Shown piece after piece: positions 12,833 to 24,866 of a stretch of 64,000 bases of DNA (position 1 is the first letter of the stretch; each line of letters starts with the position of its first letter). The stretch is from Tetradesmus obliquus (taxonomy: Eukaryota; Chlorophyta; Chlorophyceae; Sphaeropleales; Scenedesmaceae), in contig CP126192.1 of assembly GCA_030272155.1 (NCBI GenBank), forward strand, positions 5,180,501-5,244,500, given 5' to 3'. The notes beneath the pieces are model-generated. The model did not search any database. It was given only the letters and a program-made list of their open reading frames with translations, and was not told the DNA's origin. A program made the position numbers and the translations under genes.

Positions 12833-13866
12833 AAGCGGCTCCACCAGGGTGTTTGGGGGGTTATTTGTTTAGCTGCTCTGAATGCCATGGATGTTGGCCG
12901 ACGGCAGGCTAACACGCTGCACATTCCGCCGCCCGCGCCTGCTGCGCCGCGGCCGTCTGCGCCGCCGCCGCAATGGCAGGTACCTATTACAGATGTGTTT
13001 CAGCCTGCAGCTCTCACTGCTGCGCAGCAACAGCATAACCAGCTGGTTGAGCAGCGTAGGCAGCAGCAACAGCTGCAACAACAACAACAACAACAACAAC
13101 GGCAGCAACTACTAGCGCAGGTGTTACAGGAGGCGAAGCAGCAGGCGGTTTTGCGGTTCTGGGAATTGCTTGCTGATTTTGTGGAAATGGAGGCTGCGCC
13201 TGCTCATTGGCGTGTTGCGGTGCCTGGAGATCACCCGTTCTTGCGTTCTGATCCAGCACAGCTGCGCATTGTACTGGCGCCCCGCTCTGGTTGACCTTCC
13301 CGCTTTTACATGATGTGCTGTTAGTAGTTGTCCAATTTCCACTTTCTGGCAAGGCCATGTTGCGTGTCGTGTGTCACTGTGCTTGATTTTGCAGCTCTGT
13401 GTGTGGCATTGCGTGCTTCTATGCTTGTCAGCCATGAGGATTGCAGAAGCAGTAGCACCATAGTTTGCATGTCACATGCAGTGTCTCCTGTCGGTCCCGC
13501 GTGCTCCTGCTTGCTGCAGTCTGGTGTGTACAGCAGTGCCTTGGTGCAATCATGCCAAACACCTATGGTAAGCAGCACCATTGTGCATCCCGCTTGCTGT
13601 TTGGAATATGCCTGCCTTCCCTTGTGCGTTTTGTGCCCTGTGCTTTGAGCACCCTGCTGCTTTTCGTGCTGCACTTCGCACATGCTGCACTGCATGTGCT
13701 TGTTGGTTTATGGGGAGGTAGGGGCTGCAAGATGCCTCTGGAGTTTTACTTTGGTTGCATCTTGTGGCTTGCTATCGGGTTCTCATGATATGTGAGCTGA
13801 AAGAGGGGCAAGTGACTCGCTCTAGGGCGATAGCTTGCCCACCCCTGTAACAGACCTCTCTCCCAT
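12833..13866 (+). mobile_element. LINE copy C, 5'-truncated, with C-terminal coding part
   Basis: Coding sequence from KRLHQGVWGV through a Q-rich tract written mostly in CAA codons to APRSG, stop at 13292-13294, then the 3' untranslated region, hairpin 13806-13840 and CTGTAACAGACCTCTC. It is nearly identical to the end of copy D, so both are recent insertions. Confidence 0.9.
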
Positions 13867-14290
13867 GCGGTGGAGTTGCTGCATGTAGTCAGCGGTAGGA
13901 GTGGTTTTTTGCTTTTTGTAGGTCAGCTTAGCTAGTTGCAGCGGTAGGAGTGGTTTTCTTTTTGCTTGGATGTAGTGCAGCCTAGTGCTTGTCATGCAGC
14001 AACAGCAGTGTGGTGTTGCAGCCAGGTCTCTGTCAGCGTTGCTTGCATGCTCTATCATGCTATGCGCTTACATGCTTGCTTGCCATGCCATGCTGTCCCT
14101 TGGAGGCGACCACTCGGTTTTGCTGCACCATTGTGGTCATTTTGCTAGGCGGGCAGTGAGGCTGCAGACTTGCTGTTCCGTCGTGATGGTGGTGGGGGAC
14201 GGAGTTGGACTTGAAACCCTACCTGGCTGGTATGATATGCCAGTTCAAGAGGCTGGAATTGCCTGGCCCCCATGTGTAACAAACACAAAC
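13867..14290. other. Unassigned sequence between LINE copies C and D
   Basis: No coding exon is recognised. A GCGGTAGGAGTGGTTTT motif occurs twice (near 13891 and 13940). The segment ends at the 5' junction of copy D. It could be original target DNA or another element. Confidence 0.4.
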
Positions 14291-17284
14291 AAAAAGCCCA
14301 CCTCTGCTTTACTTGTTTGTTGGTGAGGCATTGTTGAGGTTTTTGCAGAGTAAAGGCATCAACATCACCGTGCAAGGTGTGCAGTTGTCAGCGACTCAGT
14401 TTGCCGATGACACGCAGGTCTACCTGCGCTCCCCTGCACAGGTTGCACAGTTTTTACTACATATGCAGGTTATGGCAGCCGCATCTGGGCAGCAGCTCAA
14501 CCTGCACAAATTCAAGTTGCTTTTGCTGGGTGCTACTGCGCGGCAGCAGCATGCGACGCTCTCTCAGCAGCATGCTGCTGGTGTGTTGCCGCTCAGCCCT
14601 GTCCTGCAGGCCAATGTGTTGGGTGTGTGCGTGGGCTCTGACTCTCCGGTGGATTGGGGTCAGAAGCTGGCTTCTGTGGATGCTGCGCTCGCGCGGCTGT
14701 CGCACATTCCGCAGCTTTTGGTGTTTGGCAGAGGTATGGGTAGCGCTGCTTATGGTGTGAGCACCTTGCTTTATGCAGCTGAATTCTCTGATTTGCCGCC
14801 TGATGTTGATCGTCAGCACCTTGTTGCGGCGGTTGGGAAGCTAGTGGATAGAGGGTTGGCACCTGCTTCGTCTGTGCGGCGTTTCACTGGTGTGGCTGCT
14901 CGCTTTTTGGCGGGCAGGCCGGCTGAAGGTGGCTTTGGTGCTTTGCCATGGCTTGAACACATACGTGCACGGCATGCTTGGTGGGGCGCGCAGTTTGCTA
15001 CTGCACCGCCTGACACTGAGCTGCCTTGGATCCGCATTGGGCGGGAGCTGTTGCGTTCTAAGCATAAATGGTGGGGCCCATTGTCCTTGTTTGACAGCTT
15101 TGAAGACACGCAAACGCCGATGGAGCCGTCGCAGGCGTTCCCTCAGCAGTCCCTCCCTCCCCCGCCGCTGCGCCGCATGATTGCTGGTCTTCAAGCGCTA
15201 GGCAAAGTTTGTGATGTGAAGGCGCTGGCGCCTGCGGCGCCTGCCCCTGCACTGCCGCCGCCACATCCTCAACAGCTGTCAGACATGCAGCAGTTGCGTG
15301 GACAGCTACAGGCTGTGCAGGATGCGCCGGTGCTGCAGCCCGGGGCTTGGTGTAGTTTGGCTCCTGTCTTTGCTAACCCTTTTTTGCAAGCAATGGTTGG
15401 GTTTGTGCCCGGTGGGCTGCAAATGCATCCCGTGCCCTCTGTGCGCGGGCCAAATGCATGTTATGGCGGCAAGTGTCGCCCACGCATCCGCACTGTGGCC
15501 GATCTCTGTCGCGCTTGGCATGTGATCAAGCATGCTGCACGGCAGCAGCTGCCACACCCATTGCTGCCGTACGGCTCCAACTTCAGCAATGCAGACAACG
15601 AATCGGCGGATTTGACAGACTTGGTTAACTTGCTGCCCATGCCGTGGCATCGGGCTGCCTTGGCTGTTGTGCGGCATCCTGCAGCAGACCGGCCCTGGCC
15701 GCCTGCAGCTGTGCCAGACCCGCCATGTATGCCTTCTGCAGCAGAGCAGCATGTTGATGCCATGTTGGTGGCGAGGCGAGGCTGGCGGAATCATCGTGGC
15801 AAGACGGTGTCTGTTGCACAATTGTCTGTTCGTGAAGCTACCTCACTGCAGCTTGGTCCCCTGCGTGCTGAGCGCCAGGAGCGGCGCACTAGGTGTGTCA
15901 GTGTTGCGATCGGTGCGGGTGCCCCGCCCGCGGCGTTGACTCGTGGTTTGCAATGTGTGGCAGCCGTCCAGGGCGCACTATGGAAGATGCGCTGGGATAA
16001 TGCGTACAAGGAGACGTATTGGCGGCTGGTCATGGATGGCTTGCCTACGTCGCAGCGCATGCACCAGCAGCATGATACCTGCATGTGTGGCGCTGCGTGT
16101 CCTGGTCTGGTGCACCATTTTTGGCAGTGCCCGGTTGCGGTAGCGGTGATTGACAGCCTACTGTCTGCGTTGCCTGCAACATGGTGTACGCGGGCTACAG
16201 GCCGCCCGCCGCTTGCTATGCGGCATGTCTGGTTGATGCAGCGGCCTCCTGGCCCTAAGCGGCTCCACCAGGGTGTTTGGGGGGTTGTCTGTTTAGCTGC
16301 TTTGAATGCCATGGATGTTGGCAGGCGGCAGGCTAACAAGCTGCGCATTTCGCCGCCCGCGCCTGCCGCGCCGCGGCCGTCTGCGCCGCCGCCGCAATGG
16401 CTGGTACCTATTACAGATTTGTTTCAGCCTGCAGCTCTCACTGCTGCGCAGCAACAGCATAACCAGCTGGTTGAGCAGCGTAGGCAGCAGCAACAGCTGC
16501 AACAACAACAACAACAACAACAACGGCAGCAACTACTAGCGCAGGTGTTACAGGAGGCGAAGCAGCAGGCGGTTTTGCGGTTCTGGGAATTGCTTGCTGA
16601 TTTTGTGGAAATGGAGGCTGCGCCTGCTCATTGGCGTGTTGCGGTGCCTGGAGATCACCCGTTCTTGCGTTCTGATCCAGCACAGCTGCGCATTGTACTG
16701 GCGCCCCGCTCTGGTTGACCTTCCCGCTTTTACATGATGTGCTGTCAGTAGTTGTCCAATTTCCACTTTCTGGCAAGGCCATGTTGCGTGTCGTGTGTCA
16801 CTGTGCTTGATTTTGCAGCTCTGTGTGTCGCATTGCGTGCTTCTATGCTTGTCAGCCATGAGGATTGCAGAAGCAGTAGCACCATAGTTTGCATGTCACA
16901 TGCAGTGTCTCCTGTCGGTCCCGCGTGCTCCTGCTTGCTGCAGTCTGGTGTGTACAGCAGTGCCTTGGTGCAATCATGCCAAACACCTATGGTAAGCAGC
17001 ACCATTGTGCATCCCGCTTGCTGTTTGGAATATGCCTGCCTTCCCTTGTGCGTTTTGTGCCCTGTGCTTTGAGCACCCTGCTGCTTTTCGTGCTGCACTT
17101 CGCACATGCTGCACTGCATGTGCTTGTTGGTTTATGGGGAGGTAGGGGCTGCAAGATGCCTCTGGAGTTTTACTTTGGTTGCATCTTGTGGCCTGCTATC
17201 GGGTTCTCATGATATGTGAGCTGAAAGAGGGGCAAGTGACTCGCTCTAGGGCGATAGCTTGCCCACCCCTGTAACAGACCTCTC
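14291..17284 (+). mobile_element. LINE copy D, longest copy, truncated within the reverse transcriptase
   Basis: It runs from a junction inside the reverse-transcriptase palm (a TAA stop at 14277-14279 lies just upstream) through the open frame ending at 16718, the 3' untranslated region, the terminal hairpin at 17230-17264 and a CTGTAACAGACCTCTC tail. There is no poly(A) tail. The missing part is the endonuclease and the start of the reverse transcriptase. Confidence 0.9.
14313..16718 (+). pseudogene. LINE reverse transcriptase, C-terminal two thirds
   Basis: This is an uninterrupted frame of about 800 residues. Near the start, GEALLRFLQSKGI then FADD (about residues 30-33) is the reverse-transcriptase palm with the catalytic Asp pair; LNLHKFKLLLLG is the following motif. 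Around residues 590-606 the pattern CxCG-x3-C-x4-HHFWQC matches the zinc-binding region found near the C terminus of plant L1-type LINE reverse transcriptases. A Q-rich coiled region and a conserved end APRSG follow. The copy lacks the N-terminal fingers, the endonuclease and any ORF1, so it cannot be active alone. The open frame says it is young. Placement in the L1 clade is inference. Confidence 0.85.
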
Positions 17285-17323
17285 CCGGCGCGTCACCGAC
17301 CCTCTCTGACCTCTCTCTCGCGT

Positions 17324-17466
17324 CACCTCACACGGGGGCCATTTCTCTGGGGTTCGGGCCTCACATGAGTGACGGCCTGTGCTGAGCTTCCTGCAGTTTT
17401 CCTGTGTTTTCGGGTGTTCGTTGCAACGTAGTTGCCTGTGCACACCGTGTAACCCCTCTTCTTCTG
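17324..17466 (+). mobile_element. LINE family 2 3' fragment, copy 3
   Basis: It repeats the end of 10780-10920 closely (ACACGGGGGCCATTTCTC through GTTCGTTGCAACGTAGTTGC and GTGTAACCCCTCTTCTTC). It is inserted in CT-rich tail sequence between copies D and E. Confidence 0.8.
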
Positions 17467-17507
17467 GCGCGTCACCTCTCTCACCTCTCCCCCCCAGGCG
17501 CTGCGTT

Positions 17508-17640
17508 GCATCTTGTGGCTTGCTATCGGGTTCTCATGATATGTGGGCTGAAAGGGGGGCAAGTGACTCGCTCTAGGGCGATAGCTTGCCCACCCCTGTA
17601 ACAGACCTCTCTCTCAGGCGCCTCACAGACCTCTCTCAGG
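17508..17640 (+). mobile_element. LINE copy E, short 3' end copy
   Basis: It starts at TTGCATCTTGTGGCTTGC, includes the hairpin at 17557-17591 and CTGTAACAGACCTCTCTC, then repeated CAGGCGCCTCACAGACCTC pieces. Further decayed tails with CTGTAAG and TGTAACC occur at 17650-17690. Confidence 0.8.
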
Positions 17641-17934
17641 CGCCTTCTCCTGTAAGAAGCCTCTTTCGGCGTGGCCCTGGTGTAACCATCTTTGTCAGCG
17701 GCGTTTGTGGCGCAGCTGTGCACACGTGTGACTCCTATCCTTCTGGCGGCGGGCAGCCGCTTGGGGCACACGCTGACGTATCCCTCTGCAAGATGAAGCG
17801 TGACTTGCATACACTGCAGCAGCACACCCAGTGCTGGGCCAGCATGCGCAGGGACACACTGACCACATGCATCATTTGCTGTGTCTCACACTCACCAGCT
17901 GGGGCCTGCTGCTGCTGCTGCTGCTGTGGTGCAG

Positions 17935-18877
17935 GTGCATACGCTGGAGGCCTCAGGCGGTCTGTTGGATGCGCAGAAGCTGCTGCTGTGTGCAGTCACA
18001 GCCATGCAGGACGTGGAAGCACTGTTCCACGTCAGCAGGGCCATGATGTCAGCAGCAGAGGAGCTGCGCTGCCTGCAGGTGGGAGGCCTATGGCTAACCC
18101 CAGCCCCACAGTAGACGGTGCCTCTGCTTGTGCCTGCTTCAATGCAAACCGGCTGCCTTTCTGGGTGCCAACCTGCTGCTTTAAAATTGTGGAAAACACC
18201 GTCTGAGGGAGCCGCGCATGCCTGGCAACAAGTTTGTCGGATCATAACATCACAGATCAAGCCACAGCAGTGCTGGCAGACATGCTGTTTCTGACCAGTA
18301 CACATGTGTCGCTACTGCTATGGCATGCGCAGCAGTGTAAGCGCATGCAAATTTGCTTGAACATGGATGTTGCTTGTTGGATGCAGTTATCCGCTGGCAA
18401 GCTGGCAGGACAGGTGCAGCTATACCACAATTGCTGGCTTTGCTGTCAGTCAACAGGGATGCAGTTTCCAGTAATGTGCTGAGTCACTTGTTTTGACACG
18501 ACTGTGAAGCCACGCCCCCGCAACGTCACCGCAACCGCTGGATGTCTGCTGTGTGCCTGCAGGAGATGAACGCTGCTCTTCGGCTGCTGCTGGCACACGA
18601 CCTGCCTGCAGAGCAGTGTGCAAAGCTGGACACTGAGCGCTGCAGGTATGCAGGAATGTACTGGAGTATCTGCTCCACATACCCAGCCTGCGCATCCAGT
18701 GGCGCATGTGATGCCACTGAATGGCAGTAGGCGCTTGCGGCTATGCCGGCGAGTGCTACATGCTGCAGTGCAGTGAGCTAGCTTGCTTGCTGCAACTGCC
18801 CTCCTGGTTTAGCTGTTGGCACAACGGGCTACCGCGACCACTGTCCTATCACATATAACATTGTGTTTTATGACGAC

Positions 18878-18915
<38 letters not shown>

Positions 18916-19198
18916 AGGGCGCTGTTCCTGCTGTACTGCATCCGCCTGCGGCGTGCCATGATCTCTCCCAAGTACTGCTACTTCAGCGGGTTTGCAGCAG
19001 CAGCGCCCCGCCTCGTGTCGGAGCTGAAAGACCTGGTGCTGCATTCAAACTGCAGGCCTGCAGGGCCCAGAGCAGTGGCAGTGCTGCGGCAACTTGACCT
19101 GTGGACGTTGTGCTGCGAGTTGAGTGTGGCAGCAAGTGTGCATGACTGCTTTGATGATGCCCTGAAGCACAGGCTGCTGGAAAGGCTGTCACAGCAGA
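17935..19198 (+). CDS. Three exons of an unidentified helical protein (partial)
   Basis: Exons 17935-18078, 18563-18645 and 18918-19198 join in phase and encode VHTLEASGGLLDAQ, then AALRLLLAHDLPAEQCAKL, then ALFLLYCIRLRRAMISPKY. The last exon ends at a GTGAGT donor in phase 1, and no continuation is seen before 19843. The arrangement GLLDAQKLLLCAVTAMQDVEALF, then a helix and a YCYFSGFAAAAPRLVSEL block, faintly recalls the central part of NAP1/NCKAP1 (SCAR/WAVE complex), but this is weak. Exon phase 0 at 17935 is compatible with a donor at 8629-8630, so these may be the distal exons of the gene starting before position 1, with the LINE chain and tRNA in a 9.3-kb intron. Confidence 0.55.
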
Positions 19199-19842
19199 GT
19201 GAGTGCTGAATCTGCGTGTTATCCTGATTCGAAAGAACAGGCTAGGGGATCGGGGATGAAACCCAAGATGAGCGGGGTCTCCAGTGGCTGTCACCTTTTG
19301 AACTTTGGCAGGTTTCGAGTGGGACTGAGTTTGAACAGGCCGCAGCCCAACCCAACCGGTGGATACGTTGGTATGGTGAAGAACATCTGAGTGCGAAAAA
19401 GCAAGCGTTCACAAGCAGAGCATCCTGATCGGCGACAGCAAGCATCGAAACACTATTGCACGCGACGCATATAAGCAAACCACGCAGACGCAGTAACAAC
19501 GCTTCAAATTATCTGACCGTGAGGTTCAACCTACGAAGGATCGGCGAAGTGTCACCGTGCTGTCTGTTGTATTCTTGTGCTGCTCCAGTTAGCCAGGGCA
19601 GGAGAGCTTTCATTGATGGTTGAATGCCTCTAGACTTCTGCAGTAGCTGCTGAAACCTTTTGGCACGGCTGCCTGCTGCTTAGCATTAGGCTGGATACTC
19701 ATACGTGCTGGACTGCTGCCAGAATCAGCAGGCAGGGCAACATGGCTGATTGTCCCCATCAGAAAGCACAGCATACAGCAGCAGGTGACAGATAGGTAGC
19801 CTGAAACAAAGATCCAGCCGTGTTTGACTGGTTCTGCTCAGC
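19199..19842. other. No gene recognised
   Basis: It lies between the partial upstream exons and the polyglutamine gene and probably holds the promoter and 5' leader of the latter. I see no exon with good splice borders and no RNA gene. Confidence 0.5.
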
Positions 19843-22170
19843 ATGGCCAGTGCACAGCAGCGGCAGCAGCAGCAGCAGCAGCCACTGGTGCCGCAGCAGC
19901 TGCAGCAGGACCCGGAGGCGATGCAGCAGCTCCTGCAGATTCTAACAGGCCCAGCTGCAGACAGCAGGAGCCCAATGGACTTGCTCCTGCAGCATATGCA
20001 CAGTGGAAGCCTGCCTCCTAACCTCATGAAGTGTGCAAAAGCTGTGCTCAAACTGGCAGAGGGGCCTCGGCCGCAGCCTCAGCAGCAGCAGCAGCTGCAG
20101 GTGTCAGGGCAGGCCCAATACCAGCTGCCATCTGGGCCATCTGCCCTCCACCAAAAGCATTATGTCAACAGCAGCAGGCCACCTGGCAGCTTTGCAGGAA
20201 CAGCTATTGGCAGCCACAGCCAATACAAGCGCACACCCGCAAAGGAGTTGCTTATGGTGCGGCAGCAGCTGCTGCTGCAGCAACGGCAGCAGCAACAGCA
20301 GCAGCTGCAGTTCAGCCAGCACGGACTGCAGCTGCCGCAGGAGCACATGCTGCTGCCACCACAGCAAGCGCTGTTGCAGGGTCAGCGCATTCCCAATCAG
20401 CAGCAGCAGCAGCAACAGCAGCAACAGCAGCAACAACACAACCCGCAGCGCACCAAATACAAACAGGTGTTGAAAGGCCTGCAAGCCAAACAACAGCGCA
20501 GCCCCTCTCAGGCACAGCAGCAAATGTTGCATCAACAGCCTCAACAGCAGCAGCAGCAGCTAACTCCACTCCCGCAATCCTGCGGACAGGGGCTACAGCA
20601 GGAGCAGCATCACATGCAGCCAATGAGACAGCAGCAGCAGCAGCAGTGGGCGCAGCAGCACCAGCAACCTGTCCTACAGCAGCAGCAGCAGCAGCAGCAG
20701 CAGTGGGCGCAGCAGCACCAACCTGTCCCACGGCAGCAGCAGCAGCAGCAGCAGCAGCAGTGGGCGCAGCAACACCAGCAACCTGTCCTACAGCAGCATG
20801 CTAACCTGCACAATGGCAGCACTGAGCATGATTGCTGGGAGGTGCTGCAGCACATACCCATCAATCAGCTGACAGCACAGGATCTGGCCAACAACAGCCC
20901 AGCAGCAGCAGGCAGCTCAAGCAATGGCACACTGTGTGACATGGCTCAGCAGCAGCAGCAGCAGCAGCAGCTTCAGGGCTCATTGCTTGAACCTGGCAGG
21001 TGCGGCTATGGCGGAGCCAGCATTGCTGCTGCTGCGGCTGGTGCTGCTTTGATACACCACCAAACTGCTGCCGTGCCAGCTGCAGCTCCGCATGCTGCGA
21101 CAGCAGTAGCACCAGCAGAGGCAGCAGCAGCAACAGAGGCAGCAGCAGCAGCAGAGGCAGCACCAGCAGCAGAGGCGGCACCCGCAGCAGCAGCAGCAGC
21201 AGAGGTAGCACCAGGAGCAGTAGACGCAGCGGCAGCAGCAACGGCAGTAGCAGCAGCTGAGGTAGCCCCAGCAGCAGCAGAAGCAGCAGTAGAGGCATCA
21301 CCAGCAGAGCCTGCGCCACCAGCTGCTGCAGCAGAGCAGGGGCAGCAGTTGCCTGCGCTGTTGTGTGTGGATCAGCTGCCCTGGTGCGTGCTGCCGCAGC
21401 AGCAGGGGCAGGCACTGGATGCTGCTGTGCAGTCAATCCTGCTGCATGCAATTCAGCAAAAGATCGCAGAGCTGCAGCAGCTGCAGCAGCAGCAGCTTTT
21501 GCAACAGCAGCAGCAGCACCAGCACCAGCAGCAGGCGGACATGCAGGAGCTGCGGCATCAGCAGGAGCAGCAGGTGCAGGCACAGCAGCAAGAGATACAG
21601 CAGCAGCAGGTGCAGCAGCAGCAGCAGCACACCATGGAGTTGCAACTGCAACAGGTGCAATACTGGGTGCAGCAGCAGCAGCAGGTGCACATGCCGGAGC
21701 TGCGGCAGCAGCAGGAGGAGCAGGAGGTGCAGCAACAACAGGTGGAGCAGCAGCAGCAGCAGCACCACCACCACAACATGGAGTTGCAACTGCAACAGGT
21801 GCAACAGCAGCAGCAACAGCAGCAGCAACAGCAGCAGCAGGCGCACATGCTCGAGCTGCTGCAGCAGCAGCAGCAGCAGCAGCAGGTGCAGTCACAACAT
21901 CAGGAGGTGCAGCAGCTGCAGCAGCAGCAGCACAACATGGAGCTGCAACTGCAACAGGTGCAACACGAGGTGCAGCAGCAGCAGCAGGCACACATGCCGC
22001 AGCTGCGGCAACAGCAGGTGCAGTCACAGCATCAGGAGGTGCAGCAGCTGCCGCAGCAGCAGCACAACATGGAGTTGCAACTGCAACAGGTGCAGCAGCA
22101 GCAACAACAGCAGCCGCACATGCTGGAGCTGCGGCAGCAGCAGGCGCAGCAGGAGGTGCAGCAGAAACAG

Positions 22171-22205
<35 letters not shown>

Positions 22206-22679
22206 CAACATGGAGTTGCATTTGCAACGGGTGCAACAACAGGTGCAGCGGCAGCAGCAGCAGCAGGCGCACATGCCAGGGCTACGGCAGCAGCAGGAGG
22301 CACATGTGCAGGCGCAACAGCAGGAGGTGCGGCAACAGCAGGAGCAGCAGCAGCAGCAGCACAACATGGAGTTGCAACTGCAACAGGTGCAACAACAGGT
22401 GCAGCAGCAGCAACTGCACCTGCAGCAGGCGCACATGCAGGAGCTGCGGCAACAGCAGGCGCAGCAGGTGCAGGCACGGCAGCGGGAGGTGCAGCAACAA
22501 CAGGCGCAGCAGCAGCAGCAGTACACCATGGAGTTGCAACTGCAACAGGTGCAGAAACAGGTGCAGCAGCAGCAGCAACAGCAGGCGCACATGCAAGAGC
22601 CGCGGCAGCAGCAGGAGGCACAGGTGCAGGCACAGCAGCAGCAGCACGACATTGAACTGCAACTGCAACAGGCGCAGCT

Positions 22680-22716
<37 letters not shown>

Positions 22717-23182
22717 GCCTCTGAGCCCTATCAACCGCAGTTGAGGCTGCAGGGCCGTAGCAGCAGCGACAGCAGCAGCAGCAGCTGGCAGCCTGGCGTG
22801 TTTCAGATCACGGCAGGGCCGGCAGCTGCTCAAGCAGCCACTGGTGCTGCTGCTGGGGTGGACACAGAGCAGCAGCCTAGCGTGCTTGGAGGTGATGCTG
22901 TTTTTGAGGTTGATGGCCGTCTCCTACCGTGCCCGCCTGATGAACAACCTCAGCAGACAGCGCAGCAGCAGCAGCTGCAGCAGCAGCAGCAGCCACAGCT
23001 TTTACTGCGTCAAGACAGCATGGAGCTGTGCTTGCAGCAGCAGCAGCAGCCAGAGCAGCAGCAGCCAGAGCAGCAGCAGCTAGAACAGCTTCCGCAGGCG
23101 CTATTGCCGCCGCCGCCGCCGCCGCAGCATGCGCTGTTGCAGCAGCAGCTAGAGCATCAGCAGCTAGAGCAGCAGCCACAGC

Positions 23183-23215
<33 letters not shown>

Positions 23216-24245
23216 TGGAGCATCAGCAGCTAGAGCATCAGCCGCAGGCGCCGCTGCAGCAGCAGCATCAGCAGCAGGCACCATTACAGCAGCAGCAGCA
23301 GCAGATGGAGCATCAGCAGCTAGAGCAGCAGCCACAGCTCCAGCAGCAGCCGGAGCAGCAGCAGCTGGAGCAGCAACAGGTGCTGGTGCTGCAGCAGCTG
23401 GAGCAGCAGCAGCTAGAGCAGCAGCGGGAGCCAGAGCAGCAGGTGCCGTCGCAGCAGCAGGCGCCGTTGCAGCAGCAGCTGGAGCAGCAGCCACAGCTCC
23501 AGCAGCAACAGCCGGAGCAGCAACAGCCGGAGCAGCAACACCCGGAGCAGCAGCAGCCGGAGCAGCTGCAGCTACAGCAGCAGCCTCAGGGGTCGCTGCA
23601 GCTGCTGCAGCAGCTGGAGCAGGCGCCATTGCAGCAGCAGCTGGAGCTGCAGCAGCAGCAGCTGGAGCTGGAGCAGCAACTAGAGCAGCTGCAAGCGGCA
23701 ATGCAGCAGCAGTTAGAGCAGCAGCAACTGGAGCAGCAGCCACAGCTCCAGCAGCAACAGCCGGAGCAGCAACAGCCGGAGCAGCAGCAGCCAGAGCAGC
23801 AGCAGCCAGAGCAGCAGCAGCCAGAGCAGCTGCAGCTACAGCAGCAGCCTCAGGGGTCGCTGCAGCTGCAGCAGCAGCTGGAGCAGACGCCATTGCAGCA
23901 GCTGGAGCAGCAGCAGCAGCTGGAGCTGGAGCAGCAACTAGAGCAGCTGCAAGCGGCAATGCAGCAGCAGTTAGAGCAGCAGCAGCTGGAGCAGCAGCCA
24001 CAGCTCCCGCCGCAACAGCCAGAGGATCAGCAGCTACAGCTCCAGCAGCAGGGGCCATTGCAGCAGCAGCTGGAGCAGCAGCAGCTAGAGCAGCAGGCGC
24101 AGGGGGTGCTGCTGCTGCAGCAGCAGCAGCAGCAGCAGCAGCAGGCGCCATTGCAGCAGCAGCTGGAGCATCAGCAGCAAGAGCAGCAGCCACAACTCCA
24201 GCAGCAGCAGGAGCAGCAGCAGTTAGAGCAGCAGCCGCAGGGGCC

Positions 24246-24280
<35 letters not shown>

Positions 24281-24714
24281 GGCCATTGCAGCAGCAGCTG
24301 GAGGAGCAGCAGCAGCCGCTGATGCAACAAGCGCTGATGCCTCAGCAGCAGCCGCTGATGCAACAAGTAGCTGCAGCTCTGCCGGACCAGCAGGCATCGC
24401 AGCAGCAGCAGCAGCAAGCAGAGCTTGAGGAGAGCTGGGATGCCGATGAGCTGCTGCCTATCATCCCGCAGTATAGTTGCGGGCGCCGCTGCCGTCGGCC
24501 AAAATGCCAGCAAGACGAGCACGACGCAGAGCAGCAGCAGCAGCATGATGAGGAAGCAGAGGAGCAGCTGCTGAAAAGGCAGCGGCGGGAGGAGCCTTCC
24601 ACAGCAGGCGGTGAGCAGCAAGTAGCGGGTGGAGTAGGGGAAGCGCAGGCAGCAGTGCAGCAGCGGCTGAGGCCGCGGCGGCACTCCCGACAGCCAAGCT
24701 TGAGCCCTGGGGCT

Positions 24715-24752
<38 letters not shown>

Positions 24753-24833
24753 GCAGGACGATGTGGAACACGGTGTAGAGCAGCAGGGTGCAGCAGCAAG
24801 CAGCCGGCCGAGGAGAAAGAGGAAGCAGCTGCC

Positions 24834-24866
<33 letters not shown>

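Noticed and set aside
14281-14312. Intact start of the LINE reverse-transcriptase frame
   Set aside because: The apparent start is a TTG inside the palm domain and an in-frame stop lies at 14277-14279; the copy is truncated, so no real start codon exists.
17935-19198. Firm assignment as NAP1/NCKAP1
   Set aside because: Only a short helical pattern agrees, and if joined to the upstream gene the N-terminal part would be far too long for that family.
20861-24397. Long open frames antisense to, and in other frames of, the polyglutamine gene (hundreds of residues of Ala, Ser, Cys or Leu)
   Set aside because: CAG/CTG repeats contain no stop codon in any frame, so length is no evidence. These frames are pure homopolymer translations without motifs.
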